In this document: positions 38,909 through 52,119 of the stretch, one piece after another
Layout of the letters: the number at the start of each line of letters is the position of its first letter
Position numbering within the stretch: the stretch's first letter is position 1
Source of the DNA: Oscarella lobularis
Taxonomy: Eukaryota > Porifera > Homoscleromorpha > Homosclerophorida > Oscarellidae
NCBI RefSeq assembly: GCF_947507565.1
Contig: NC_089194.1
Coordinates: forward strand, 1,860,001 to 1,924,000
Reading direction: 5' to 3'
Length of the DNA stretch: 64,000 bases
The notes under the pieces: model-generated
What the model saw: only the letters and a program-made list of their open reading frames with translations
Told to the model about the DNA's origin: nothing
Database searches by the model: none
Position numbers and translations under genes: made by a program

Positions 38909-38991
38909 TGACGTAATATCGCACGTGGGACCTTTTATCTGGTCGAAGTGCACAGTACAGATCTGATCGCGAGCTACGCGACGCATTCGAG
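38909..38991 (+). promoter_or_regulatory. Conserved upstream module of S2
   Basis: TGACGTAA 38909-38916 and CACGTG 38922-38927. The spacer 38646-38908 follows a long gene and has the second version of that spacer (gtgatcagcacttactgtcag, then cgcgccttttccaagtgagc), also found after L3 and L5. Confidence 0.65.
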
Positions 38992-41222
38992 ATGTTGGGA
39001 GTTTTCTTTGTTCTTGTTGCGACTGGAACTGCCATTGGAGTGGACGAAATTCAATGCCATAGCTTCTTGAACTGGACGATCGTAAAACCGAACGCTCATT
39101 TGGGCTCTCCACCTTTTAATTCCCAAACGGTGGCTCTGAATGCAGTTGACGGAATCGTTCCAAACACTGCGCAGGGGCCGAGAAATGGAGAGTACAACAA
39201 ATGTGCAATTACAAAAAGCGGTACAGTGAAGAAATCTCTGACTATTGACCTTCACCGGACTTATCTGATATCATCTGTAAAAGTGTACCTGAGGGGAAGC
39301 TGGAGAGCTGTCTGGCAGAATGGACTGGAAGTCTATGTTGGACCAAACGATAATACCCATGAAGGAAATACTCAGTGTGGATTAGCATACATCTACCAAA
39401 AAGAAAATCCAAATTATGAACCTGTATTTAACTGTTCGCCTCCAGTTAGAGGACGATTTGTATTTCTTCTCAAAAGCGATGACAATGCGCCTCCAAACAT
39501 ACGCAGGCTCGGTCTGCATGTGTGTGAAGTTGCAGTGAAAGGAGGTGAGCCTATTTTAGTTATGCGCATCTAGTTTTTGTTATTTAATCTCTTGATTTAG
39601 CCTGTGACCGGTTTGCTCCTCCTATTCGAAATGCCGCCGTCCAGTATAGCTGCACACCTTGGAATACATTAGCAGCCACCTATCATTGTGAAGAAGGCTA
39701 TGCCACAGATGGAGGATATGATACTAGCACTTGCTTTGTAAATGGAACGTGGTCTTATCCGTCTCTATATTGCAGTATGAAAGTGATTTTATATATTTGC
39801 AATGTTAATTTTGTTTTTGCAGGAAAACCATGTCCGCTTCCTCCATCCAAATACAAAGAGTTATTGCTTAGGGAAAACTTTAGGAATATGACGGCTCTCT
39901 ATGCCTGCCCCTATGGCACAGTGCAGGGGTATCAAATAATGCAATGCGGAGACGATGGTAAATGGATTGAAAATCTTGAATCATGCGAAGGTATAAACGC
40001 AATACGTTTTTTATCTTGTGTCTGTTGTCATTGGAACAAATTTTAGCTGTTGACTGTGGAAAACCTGATGACCCTATCTATGGATATCATAGGAAGCTAT
40101 CAGACGATTACACATTTAAGGCCGAAGTAGAGTATGCTTGCTACTATGGATACGAGCTTCAAGGAGGAAGAAAAGCTTCGTGTCAGTCAACAGGAAATTG
40201 GGATTCTCCGTCTCTACCAACATGCGAAGGTACGAAATCAATTTCACGGTATGCTGACTAACTAAAGAATTTTAGTGATGAGGTGCCCTGGGTTAGCTCC
40301 ACCTCAGTTTGGAACAGTTCAATTAGAAGGGCGAAACGTAAACGACACTGCAAAATTCACGTGCAATAGCGGTTATGATTTGGTTGGAGCTGAAGCTGTG
40401 ACTTGTGAAGTTATCAACAAAGTCGTTTCATGGTCTCACGAACCTCCAACGTGTAAACGTAAGTTATTCTTTTTCTATTTACAAAATACTGACTTCCTTT
40501 TTGTGTAGCTAAAAAATGCATCAGACCACGTGTGCCTGTTAATGGGAGAGTCGTTGGAGAAGACTTTCACTATCCAAATACAATTGAATTCGTGTGCAAT
40601 CAGGGATACGTACTTACTCCTGCAAAGTCCATTTGGAGATGCAGTGAAAATGGAAAATGGAAAGATAATGAAAGAAGAGAAGCGAATTTTCCAACGTGTG
40701 AACGTAAGTTTCAAAATCAGTTATCATTTCTAATTAAAAGTACGGGCACATTTAGCTGTCAGCTGCGGCGGACCTCCAGCTATGCGTAACGGCCATATTA
40801 GAGGAAATAATTTCGTATTTGGCAGCAGAGTCGAGTATTACTGTGATAGCGGATTCAAACGCGTGGGTTCCTCAACGTTAGAGTGTATGCACACTAGAAA
40901 GTGGTATCCTACTCCTCCAAAGTGCCTAGGTAATAATCTATTTTTAATTAATCTAAAATTACTACTTTGTGAATTTCTTTTAGAATTACTATGTCCTTAT
41001 TTGAGAGCTCCAGAGAACGGGAAAAGCTTGTTCACAGGTTTGATTGTGGGCTCAGTCGTGCACTACTCGTGCAACCCTGGCTACACAATTGCAATTAACG
41101 ATGAAAAAGTAGACAACATAGAACAAGTGTCATTACGATGCACACAGATTGGAAATCAAGATTCAGCTACATTAATGTGGAAAGGAGCGTTGACGTCAAT
41201 GCCTCCAACATGCAAGCCTTGA
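38992..41222 (+). CDS. S2: lectin-like - 7 CCP short gene
   Basis: About 600 residues. The lectin-like exon (38992 to about 39545) is the second variant, with VPNTAQGPRNGEYNKC and a DDNAPPNIRR insertion near the end; the signal peptide is MLGVFFVLVATGTAIG. CCP1 39601 (second type), CCP2 about 39823, alpha 40047, beta 40276, gamma about 40509, delta about 40756 (RNGHIRGNNFVFGSRVEYYC), epsilon about 40984. It ends PPTCKP because a C to G change makes TGA at 41220-41222, four residues earlier than in S1 and S5. All seven CCPs keep their four Cys and no lesion is visible, so S2 is a good intact reference for the short class. Secreted; no membrane anchor or GPI signal is visible. Confidence 0.87.
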
Positions 41223-41464
41223 AATAACTAAAAACAATTAACAGGAATCGTGTCATGTATGTACTCAAGCACGTGCTTTATTTTATACGGACTGTGAGTC
41301 AGGCGTGCGCAGTAGCACTTCTTGTCAGTTTTCGCCCAAGCAAGACAATGAGACGACCGTCGCCGAAAATGGAACGGCCACGCGATGATCTGGACGACGC
41401 ACAGTAGCGCTTCGTTTGAAACTCACTCGTTTAGGAAGTTTTCTCTCCCCCTTTCCTCGGTTCG

Positions 41465-41566
41465 TGACGTAATTTCGCACGTGGACCTTTTCATCTCATC
41501 GTCCGTGTCTTCGGGGTTGAGTGCACAGTCCGGATCTGATCGAGCTACGCGACGCACGGCTTCGAG
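41465..41566 (+). promoter_or_regulatory. Conserved upstream module of L3
   Basis: TGACGTAA 41465-41472 and CACGTG 41478-41483. The spacer 41223-41464 is the short-gene-tail type, again with an AGCACGTGCT palindrome (about 41268-41277). Confidence 0.65.
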
Positions 41567-44500
41567 ATGTTGCGAGTTTTCTTCTTTGTTCTGATTGCGA
41601 CTGGAACTGCTATTGGACAGTCTCCCGACATTCAATGCCATTGCCTCTTGAACTGGACGATTATAGAACCCAAAGCTCATTTAGGTGACTCAGTTTATAA
41701 TTCCCAAACGGTGGCTCTGAATGCAGTTGACGGAGTCGTTCCGGGAAATGGAGAGTTCAATAAATGCGCAATTACAAAAGATAACGGCACGCCAGAGAAG
41801 AAATCTCTGACTATTGACCTTCACCGGACTTATCTGATATCATCAATAAAAACGTACCTGAGGCAAAACCATAGAGCTTCGTGGCAGAATGGGCTTAGAG
41901 TCTATGTTGGACCAAACAATAATACCCATGAAGGAAATACTCAGTGTGGATCAAAGTTCACTTACCAAAAGAGAACAGCAATCCGTGAACCTGTATTTAT
42001 CTGTTCACCTCCAGTTGAAGGACGATTTGTATTTCTTCTCAAAAACGATGCCAATGAGCGTGATTATGTACGCAGGCGTGGTCTGCATGTGTGTGAAGTT
42101 GCAGTGAAAGGTGGGCACACACTCGTTGCATTCTATTTTATGAAATGTTATTTAGTGGTGACATTTGACCGGCTTCCTTCTCTTCCAAACGCTTGTTCTT
42201 ATAGCGCATCGCTGAATACAACGGTCACCTATCATTGTGAAGAAGGCTACGAAATGGTTGGCAGCCCAAACGTAACTTGTTTAACAATTGGCCAATGGGG
42301 AGAAATGCCTTCTTGCATACGTGAGTTCTTAAGAACTTTGGTGGAGGTTTCTAATATATTTCTTTACAATAGCCGTTCGTTGTCCTTCTCCAGTTGGAAA
42401 CTCAGCTCAGCTCCAGACTAACAGCTCAGATTTCACGTATTCAAACGTCGTCCAGTTTAGTTGCAAGGCCAACAAGAGAGTTGTTGTGGGAAGTAAAACA
42501 AGCCAATGCTTATCAAATGGAAAGTGGTCACATGAGCCTCCAAAGTGCAAGCGTAAGGTCAATCATGCAAAAGATGGAACAGTTAGAAATATTTCTACTA
42601 GGGCCATTCTGTATATTCACGCTGCCTCAAAAAACAAACATGATTGTGAAATTTGAAGATAACAAGAACGAGACAAAGATTTCTGCTGACGGCGGGAAAG
42701 TTAAATTTTCTTGCAAAGAAGGCTATAAACTTACTGGTTCACAAACAGTCCACTGTAAATCAAATGGAATCTCAGTGAATGGCGATTGGAATTCAGATTT
42801 TCCTACTTGCGAAAGTACATACGCGCGCATGAATGCGACTGTACCTTGGACTAATTGCTGATATTTATAGGAATTTCTTGTGGACATCCTAAACTGTCTC
42901 AGAAATTGATTTGGATTAATGGGTCCAGAGATAATTATTATAATGACACGGCTTTCTACAGATGTGCTGAAGGTTACATTCCTCAAATTCCGCAGAAATT
43001 TAGATGTGGGTTAAAAGAAACGTGGGAAGCAGTGAAAAAACAAGAGCAGTGTTCACGTACTGTCATTAGAACAAACTAAAATTCGAATGAAACATTTTTC
43101 TTTCCCTTTAGCTGTTGACTGTGAAAAACCTGGTGACCCTGGCAATGGATATCATAGACAGCTATCAAACAACTACAAATTCGAGGCAGAAATAGAGTAT
43201 GCTTGCCACTATGGATACAAACTTCAAGGAGAAAAGAAAGCGTTATGCCAATCAACTGGGAATTGGGGTCCTCAGTCTCCACCAACATGCGAAGGTATGC
43301 AGTCAGGTTCACGCATAATAACTACAGTAACTGGAAAATTTTAGTGATGACTTGCCCTGATTTGCCTCAATTAAAGTCTGGAAGTGTTGAAGTGACGGGA
43401 AATCACGTAAACGATACGGCAACATTCAAGTGCAATGGCGGTTATGATTTGGCTGGACCTCAAACTATAACTTGCAGAGTTATCAACGAAGTCGTTTCAT
43501 GGTCTCATGTATCTCCAACGTGTAAACGTAAGACTGTTTTCTTTTTAGTTACAAAATACTGACTTTCTTTTTTTATTTAGGTAAAAAATGCATCAGACCA
43601 CGTGTGCCTGTGAATGGAAAGAGAGTTGGACACCATTTCCGCTATCCAAAGACAATTAAATTTGTGTGCGATCAGGGATACGTACTTACTCCTGCAGCAA
43701 AGTCGGTTTGGAGATGCAGCGAGAATGGAAAATGGAAAGATAATAAACAAAAAGAGACGAATTTTCCAACCTGTGAACGTAGGTGAAAAAAGTGCTCACG
43801 TACTGTTATTCATTCTTTTTTTCTAGCTGTTGACTGTGGAAAACCTGATGATCCTCTCTATGGATATCATAAGAAGCTATCAAACAACTACAAATTCAAC
43901 GCTGAAGTAGAGTATGCTTGTTACTATGGATACGCGCTTCAAGGAAAAGAAAAAGCTGTGTGTCAGTCAACTGAGAATTGGGATCCTTCGTCTCCACCAA
44001 AATGCAAAGGTAGAAAATCAATTAAGTTTACGTCATGCTAACTAACTAAAAAATTTTAGTGATGATGTGCCCTAAGTTAGCTCAACCTCAGTTTGGAACA
44101 GTTCAATTAGAAAGGCGAAACGTAAACGACACGGCAAAATTCATCTGCAATAGCGGTTATGATTTGGTTGGACACAAAGCTGTGACTTGCAAAGTTATCA
44201 ACAAAGTCGCGTCATGGTCTCATGTGTCTCCAATGTGTAAACGTAAGGTTATTCTTTTTCTATTTACAAAATACTGAATTCTTTTTTATGCAGCTAAACG
44301 ATGCAGCAGACCACCTGTGCTTGCTAATAGAGAAATAGTTGGAGAAGACTTTCACTATCCAAACACAATTAAATTCGCTTGCAATAAGGGATACATACTT
44401 ACTCCTGCAAAGTCGGTTTGGAGATGCAGTGAAAACGGAGAATGGAAAGATAATAAAAACGAAGAGAGTGAGACAAACTTTCCAACCTGTAGACGTAAGT

Positions 44501-47254
44501 GAAAGCAGCGCTCACGTATTGTTATTCATTTAATTCTTTTTAGCTGTTGACTGTGAAAAACCTGATGATCCTGTCAATGGATACCACAGGAAGCTATCAA
44601 ACTACAAATTTGAAGCCGAGGTAGAGTATAGTTGCTACTATGGATACAAGCTTCAAGGAAAAGAAAGAGCTGTGTGTCAGTCAACAGGGAAATGGGATCT
44701 TCAGTCTTTACCAACATGCAAAGGTACGAAATCAATTTCACGGCATGCTGACTAACTAAACAATTTTAATTTTAGTGATGAGGTGCCCTGGCTTAGCTCC
44801 ACCTCAGTTTGGAACAATTCAATTAGAAGGGCGAAACGTAAACGACACGGCAAAATTCACGTGCAATAGCGGTTATGATTTGGTTGGAGCTGAAGCTGTG
44901 ACTTGTGAAGTTATCAACGAAGTCGTTTCATGGTCTCATGAACCTCCAACGTGTAAACGTAAGGGACTCATTTTTTTCAGTTTACCAGATACGGACTGCA
45001 TTTCTGTAGCTAAAAGATGCCGCAGACCACGTGCGCCTGTTAATGGAAGAATAGTTGGAGAAGACTTTCACTATCCAAACACAATTGAATTTCGATGCAA
45101 TCAGGGATACGTACTACTTACTCCTGAAAATCCGGTCTGGAAATGCAGTAAAGATGGAAAATGGAAAGATAATGAGAGAAGAGAGACGAAATTTCCAACG
45201 TGTGAACGTAAGTTTCCAAGTCGCTTATCACGTATGATTCAAAGTACATTTAGCTGTCAACTGTGGCGAACCTTCAATGATTCCTAATGGAAAATATGAA
45301 GGAAAAGAGTTCACTTTTGGCAAAAAAATTACCTATGAGTGCAATCCTGGGTTTAAACGAAGTGCCTGGGTACAATCGACATGTCTTTACACTGGCAACT
45401 GGTCTTTACCTCCACCACAGTGTTCACGTAACAAAGAGAACTTATTCAATTAGTAACATGTTGTCAAAAGTGTCTTTAGAGATATACTGCCCGTATTTGA
45501 GTTCACCTGATAATGGAAGAACTGAACTTTCCGCCGGCCTCAGTTTTGGTTCAGTCGTGACATTTTCGTGTAACCATGGCCATGACGTCACGATTAACAA
45601 CGAAAAAGCGAATGTAGAAACTGTGCAACTCAAATGTGAACAAGAAGGCCGACAAGAAAGAGCTAGAGGAGTCTGGAGGGGAAAGTTGACTTCACGAGCT
45701 CCAACATGCCAACGTAAATAAAAATGACCGTTTACACGGTGTTAACAATTAAAAGCACTCTATTTATAGCTAAGGATTGCGGTCCTTTGCCTGATATACA
45801 AGATGGAAACGTGGATATTACAAGCACGCTTTATCCTGGAAAAGCACGCTACTCATGCAACCCCGGTTTCCAGATAGCTGAAGGAGAGGAAGCAGCAGTT
45901 AGATCATGCGGAACAAACGGCATTTGGGAGGGTATCGAACCCCACTGTGAACGTAATACCGTTAATTAAAAAGGTATTAGTAAAAGTCTCCATTTTCTTT
46001 CTAGATAAGTGTGCCACTAAGATTTGCCCTTCGTATCAACTGTGCAAAATAATAAATAACGAAGCGGCGTGCGTGTGCCTGCAGCGAGACAAGTGCTCCT
46101 CCGATTACAATCCTGTATGTGGCGATAACGGGAAAAACTACAATAACGAATGTCTGATGAAAGTCGCTGGATGTCTGGCGGGAAATCCGGACATTAGCGT
46201 AGCAAAAAGAGGAGACTGCAAATACGGTATAATATTTAAAATCCATAATTTATAATGTATGACGTAACTTCAAGGTGGGGTTTGCCGGACCGAAAAGCCG
46301 GCTCCACCAGAGAGAAATCCGTGTCGCGGCTTTTTTACTCGATACTACTATGATTACACTAGAAGCAAGTGCAAATCGTTTCAGTATGGAGGATGCTTTG
46401 AAGGAAGAAACAGCTTCGTTTCCAGAAAGAAGTGCGAAGACACGTGCAAGCGTATGTCTTATAGAACTCGCCAGTGAGACTTTGTAGTGAATTTTTTTTT
46501 GAATTAGCGGATCCCTGTGGACTGGAAAAGGATCCTGGTCTTTGCTCCGGAAGAGAAGCGCGTTGGTACTACAATAGCGCGACTAAAAGATGTGAACGGT
46601 TTGAGTATACCGGTTGCTTTGGAAATGAAAATAATTTCGTCAGTGAAGCAAAATGCTATGAGAGATGTGAAGATTATTCCAGTAAGATTTTAGCAGTACT
46701 GAAGGTCAGTAGAGTCTAACTACGTATTTAATTATTTATAGAACCTACTGTGATAACTACTCTTCCTCCTACCACAGCCCCTCCTTCCATAGAAGGTATG
46801 GAGTACGGCTAGTGAGTTCTCATTTATTAGAATATGATTTTTTAGAGTGTTGCAATCATACCCTAAAAGGCAATAAAAAGATATGCGAAGAAAGCAAATA
46901 CGGTTAGCCGCTGAGTGTTTTTGGCTGCATAATCATTTATTTGTTTTGACAGTGGTTGCTGCAAGAGTTACGAGAGTAGTAAAGTCTAAGGAGGGCTTAG
47001 CAAAATATGAGATAAAGATTACTGACGTTGTGAAGGGAAAAAGGAAGGGAGAACTGTGGGATATGACCAGCCTTGAAATTTCTCGAGTTGGCAAGTGTTC
47101 GACCATTCTTTGCCCCCAGTTTGGTGTGGGTGACAAATTTCTTATGGGCGGTAAAAAACAACGGAATAAAGTAATTCACCTTGATAGAAGGGACAATTAT
47201 CTAAAGCCATTTGCAAAGGATAAACGAGATCAGTTGCAAAGAGTTTGCAATTGA
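41567..47254 (+). CDS. L3: lectin-like - 16 CCP - Kazal - Kunitz x2 - NTR, with a chimeric first CCP
   Basis: About 1,500 residues. The lectin-like exon (41567 to about 42110) carries RTAIREPVFICSPPVEGR and NERDYVRRRG, shared with the partial gene at 62258. The first CCP (42154-42320) begins like CCP1 (PNACSYSASLNTTVTYHC) but after CEEGY continues like CCP4 (EMVGSPNVTC). CCP2 and CCP3 are therefore absent. CCP5-7 at 42372, 42600 and 42871; three triplets from 43112, 43828 and 44544; then CCPs at 45254, 45479 and 45769. Kazal 46005-46227, Kunitz 46276-46451 and 46507-46682, NTR ending 47254. The last gamma has a 3-bp duplication (YVLLTPE). The joined frame stays open, so L3 is probably functional. 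Confidence 0.86.
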
Positions 47255-47511
47255 TCTAACATTGACTATTTGTATGTTCTTATTAGAAAACGTGTTCAGT
47301 TTTTTTTCAATGTTTTAGAATACTGCTAGAGGCACTGGCATGTGTTTGGATGTGATCAGCACTTACTGTCAGATCATGCGACCGCAGCAAACTTACGCGC
47401 CTTTTCCAAGTGAGCACGACCTCTCCGTTAGGCATGCGCAGTAGCGCTTCTTTTAGAAACTGGCGTCTGTCTTTTGTAGGAAATGTTCTCTCCCCCTTTC
47501 CACGTTTATGG

Positions 47512-47592
47512 TGACGTAATATCGCACGTGGGACCTTTTATCTGGTCGAAGTGCACAGTACAGATCTGATCGAGCTACGCGACGCATTCGAG
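47512..47592 (+). promoter_or_regulatory. Conserved upstream module of L4
   Basis: TGACGTAA 47512-47519 and CACGTG 47525-47530. A few bases usually found just before TGACGTAA (gggttc) are missing. The spacer 47255-47511 is the second long-gene-tail version. Confidence 0.65.
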
Positions 47593-50500
47593 ATGTTGGG
47601 AGTTTTCTTTGTTCTCATTGCGACTGGAACTGCCATTGGACAGTCTCGAGTGGACGAAATTCAATGCCATAGCTTCTTGAACTGGACGATCGTAAAACCC
47701 AAAGCTCATTTGGGCTCTCCACCTTTTCATCCAGGTGAAACGGTGGCTATGAATGCAGTTGACGGAATCGTTCCAAACACCGCGCAGGGGCCGGGAAATG
47801 GAGAGTTCCGTAAATGTGCAATGACAAAAGGCGTCACAGCGAAGAAATCTCTGACTATTGACCTTCACCGAACTTATCTGATATCATCTGTGAAAACGTA
47901 CCTGAGGCAAAACATAAGAGCTGTCTGGCAGAATGGACTGGAAGTCTATGTTGGACCAAACGATAATACCCATGAAGGAAATACTCAGTGTGGATCAGCA
48001 TACATCTACAAAAAAAAAATCCAAATTATGAACCTGTATTTAACTGTTCACCTCCAGTTAGAGGACGATTTGTATTTCTTCTCAAAAGCGATGCCAATGA
48101 GCGTGATTTTATACGCAAGCATGGTGTGCATGTGTGTGAAGTTGCTGTGGTGGAAGGAGGCGAGTCTATTTTAGTTATAGGCATCTAATTTTGTTATTTA
48201 ATCTCTTGATTTAGCCTGTGACCAGTCTGCTCCTCCTATTCGAAATGCCGCCGTCCAGTATAGCTGCACGCCTTGGAATACATTAGAAGCCACCTATCAT
48301 TGTGAAGAAGGCTATGCCACAGATGGAGGATATGATACTAGCACTTGCTTTGGTGGAACGTGGTCTCATCCATCTCTATATTGCAGTATGAAAGTGATTT
48401 TATATATTTGCAATGTTAATTAATTTTGTTTTTGCAGGAAAACCGTGTCCGCTTCCTCCATCCAAATACAAAGAGTTATTGCTTAGGGAAAACTTTAGGA
48501 ATATGGCGGCTCTCTATGCCTGTCCCTATGGCACAGTGCACGGATATCAAATAATGCAATGCGGAGACGATGGTAAATGGATTGAAAATCTTAAACCATG
48601 TGAAGGTATAAATGAAATGCGTTTTTATCTTGTGTCTATTGTCATTGCAACGAATTTTAGCTGTTGACTGTGGGAAACCTAATGATCCTCTCTATGGATA
48701 TCATTGGCAGCTATCAGATGATTACACATTTAAGGCCGAAATAGAGTATGATTGCTACTATGGATACGAGCTTCAAGGAGGAAGAAAAGCTTCGTGTCAA
48801 TCAACTGGGAAATGGGATCTTCAGTCTTTACCAGTATGCCAAGGTATGAAATCAATTTCATGACATTCTGACTAACTAAAGAATTTTAGTGATGAGTTGT
48901 CCTGAGTTAGCTCCACCTCAGTTTGGAACAGTTCAATTAGAAGGGCGAAACGTAAACGACACGGCAAAATTCATGTGCGATAGCGGTTACGATTTGGTTG
49001 GACACCACGCTGTAACTTGCAAAGTTATCAACAAAATCGCTTCATGGTCTCATCTATCTCCAACTTGTCAACGTAAGGTTATTCTTTTTCTATTTACAAA
49101 ATTCTGAGTTCCTTTTTGTGTAGCTAAAAAATGCATCAGACCACGTGTTCCTGTTAATGGGAGAATTATTGGAGAAGACTTTCACTATCCAAACATAATT
49201 GAATTCGTGTGCAATCAGGGATACATACTTACTCCTGCAAAGTCCGTTTGGAGATGCATGGAAAATGGAAAATGGAAAGATGATGAGAAAGAAGAGACGG
49301 ATTTAATTTTTCCAACCTGTGAACGTAAGTAAAAGCAGCGTTCACCTACTGTTATTCATTTAATTCTTTTTAGCTGTTGACTGTGGAAAACCTGACGATC
49401 CTCTCTATGGATACCACAGAAAGCTATCAAGCTACAAATTCAAAGCCGAAGTAGAGTATGCTTGCTACTATGGATACGAGCTTCAAGGAGAAAGAAAAGC
49501 TTTGTGTCAGTCAACAGGGAATTGGGATTCTCCGTCTCCACCTAAATGCGAAGGTACGAAATCAATTTCACGGCATGCTGACTAACTAAGCAATTTTAGT
49601 GATGAGGTGCCCTGGGTTAGCTCCACCTCAGTTTGGAGCAGTTCAGTTAGAAGGGCGAAACGTAAATGACACGGCCAAATTCATGTGCAATAGCGGTTAT
49701 AATTTGGTTGGAGATGAAACTTTGACTTGTAAAGTTATCAATAAAGGCGCTTCGTGGTCTCATGTACCTCCAACGTGTCAACGTAAGGTTGTTCTTTTTC
49801 TATTTACAAAATACTGAATTCTTTTTTTTATGCAGCTAAACAATGCGGTGCGCCGCCTGTGCCTGTTAATGGAGAAATAGTTGGAGAAGACTTTCACTAT
49901 CCAAACACAATTAAATTCACTTGCAATAAGGGATACATACTTACTCCTGCAAAGTCCGTTTGGAGATGCAGCGAAAATGGAAAATGGAAAGATAATGAGA
50001 GAAGAGAGACGAAATTTCCAACGTGTGAACGTAAGTTTCAAAGTTAGCTATTACGTATGATTTAAACTACGTGCACATTTAGCTGTCAACTGCGGCGAAC
50101 CTTCAATGATTCCTAATGGGAAATATATAGGAAAAGAATTCACTTTCGGCAAAAGAATCACCTATGAGTGCAATTCTGGGTTTAAACGAAGTGCCTGGGT
50201 ACAATCGACATGTCTTCACACTGGCCACTGGTCTTTACCTCCACCACAGTGTTCACGTAACAGAAAAAACGTATTCAATTATTTGTTCTCAAAAGTGTTT
50301 TTTAGAGATAAACTGCTCGCATTTGAGTGCACCTGATAATGGAAAAATGGAAATTTCTGCCGGCCAAATTATTCCAGGTCCTGACGGTTTTGTCTTCAGT
50401 TTCGGTTCAGTTGTGACGTTTTGGTGTTGTCCCGGCCATGACCTCACGATTAACAACAAAAAAGCGAATGTAGAAACTGTGCAACTCAAATGCGAACAAG

Positions 50501-52119
50501 AAGGCGAACAAGAAAGAGCTAGAGGAGTCTGGAAGGGAAAGTTGACTTCACAACCTCCCACATGCCCGGGTAAATAAAAACGACCGTCCACACGGCGTTA
50601 ACAATTAAAAACAGTCTATTTATAGCTAAGAATTGCGGTCCTTTGCCTGATATTCCAAATGGGAAAGTGGCCTTCATCCCAAACAAGTCTTATCCTGGAA
50701 AAGCACACTACTCATGCAACCCCGGTTTCCAGATAGCTGAAGGAGAAGATGCAGCAGTTAGATCATGCGGAACAAACGGCATTTGGGACGGTTTTGAACC
50801 CCACTGCCAACGTAAGAACAATTACCGTTAATTAAAAGGTATTAGTAAAAGTCTCCATTTTCTTTCTAGATAAGTGTGCCACTAAGATTTGCCCTTCGTA
50901 TCAACTGTGCAAATTAATAAATAACGAAGCAACATGCGTGTGCCTGCAGCGAGACAAGTGCTCCTCCGATTACAATCCTGTATGTGGCGATGACGGGAAA
51001 AACTACAATAACGAATGTCTGATGAAAGTCGCTGGATGTCTTGCGGGAAATCCGGACATTAGCGTAGCAAAACGAGGAGACTGCAAATACGGTATAATAT
51101 TTAAAATCCATAATTTATAATGTATGACGTAACTTCAAGGTGGGGTTTGCCTGACCGAAAGGCCGTCTCCACCAGAGGAAAATCCTCGTTGCGGCTTCTT
51201 TACTCGATACTACTATGATTACACTAGAGGCGAGTGCAAATTGTTTCAGTTTGGAGGATGCTTTGTAGGCAGAAACAGCTTCGTTTCCAGAAAGAAGTGC
51301 GAAGACACGTGCAAGCGTATGTCTTATAGAACTCTCCAGTGAGACTTTGTAGTGAATTTTTCTTAAATTAGCGGATCCTTGTGGATTGGAAAAGGATCCT
51401 GGTCTTTGCTCCGGAAGAGAAGAGCGTTGGTACTACAATAGCGTGACTAAAAGATGCGAACGGTTTGACTATACCGGTTGCTTTGGAAATGAAAATAATT
51501 TTGTCAATGAAGCAAAATGCTATGAGAGATGTGAAGATTATTCCAGTAAGATTTTAGGAGTACTGAAGGTCAGTAGAGTTTAACTACGTATTTAATTATT
51601 TATAGAACCTACTGTGATAACTACTCTTCCTCCTACCACCGCCCCTCCTTCCATAGAAGGTATGGAGTACGGCTAGTGAGTTCTCATTTATTAGAATATG
51701 ATTTTTTAGAGTGTTGCAATCATACCCTGAAAGGCAATAGAAAGATATGCGAAGAAAGCAATTACGGTTAGCTGCTTGGTTAAGAACTCTGGCTGCATAA
51801 CTATTTATTTTTGACAGTGGTTGCTGCAAAAGTTGTGAAAGTAGAAGAGTCTAAGGAGGGCTTCGCAAAATATGAGATAAAGATTACTGACGTTCTCAAG
51901 GAAAATAGGAAGGGAGAACTGTGGGATGTGACCAGCCTAGAAATTTCTCGAGTTTACAAGTGTTCGACTATTCTTTGCCCCCAGTTTGGTGTTGGTCACA
52001 AATTTCTTGTGGGTGGTAAAGCGCGACGGAATAAAGTAATTCACCTTGATAGAAAGGACAATTATCTAAAGCCATTTGCAAGCGATAAACGAGATCAGTT
52101 GCAAAGAGTTTGCAACTGA
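47593..52119 (+). CDS. L4: short-type front joined to long-type tail, 11 CCP; apparent frameshift in the lectin exon
   Basis: The first part (lectin-like variant 2, CCP1 48214 second type, CCP2 48438 with KYKELLLRENFRNM) is that of the short genes and lacks CCP3-7. Two triplets (48660 and 49374) lead to the long-class tail: CCPs at 50084, 50308 and 50626, Kazal 50871-51092, Kunitz 1 51141-51316, Kunitz 2 51374-51549, NTR ending 52119. In the lectin exon a run of ten A at about 48010-48019 is one base shorter than the paralogues' reading requires, shifting the frame into a stop at 48174. A homopolymer sequencing error is a fair alternative to a real lesion. Kunitz 1 reads NPRCGFF instead of NPCRGFF. 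The CCP at 50308 has an extra Cys (FWCCPGHD). If the A run is corrected the gene is open to the end. Confidence 0.78.
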
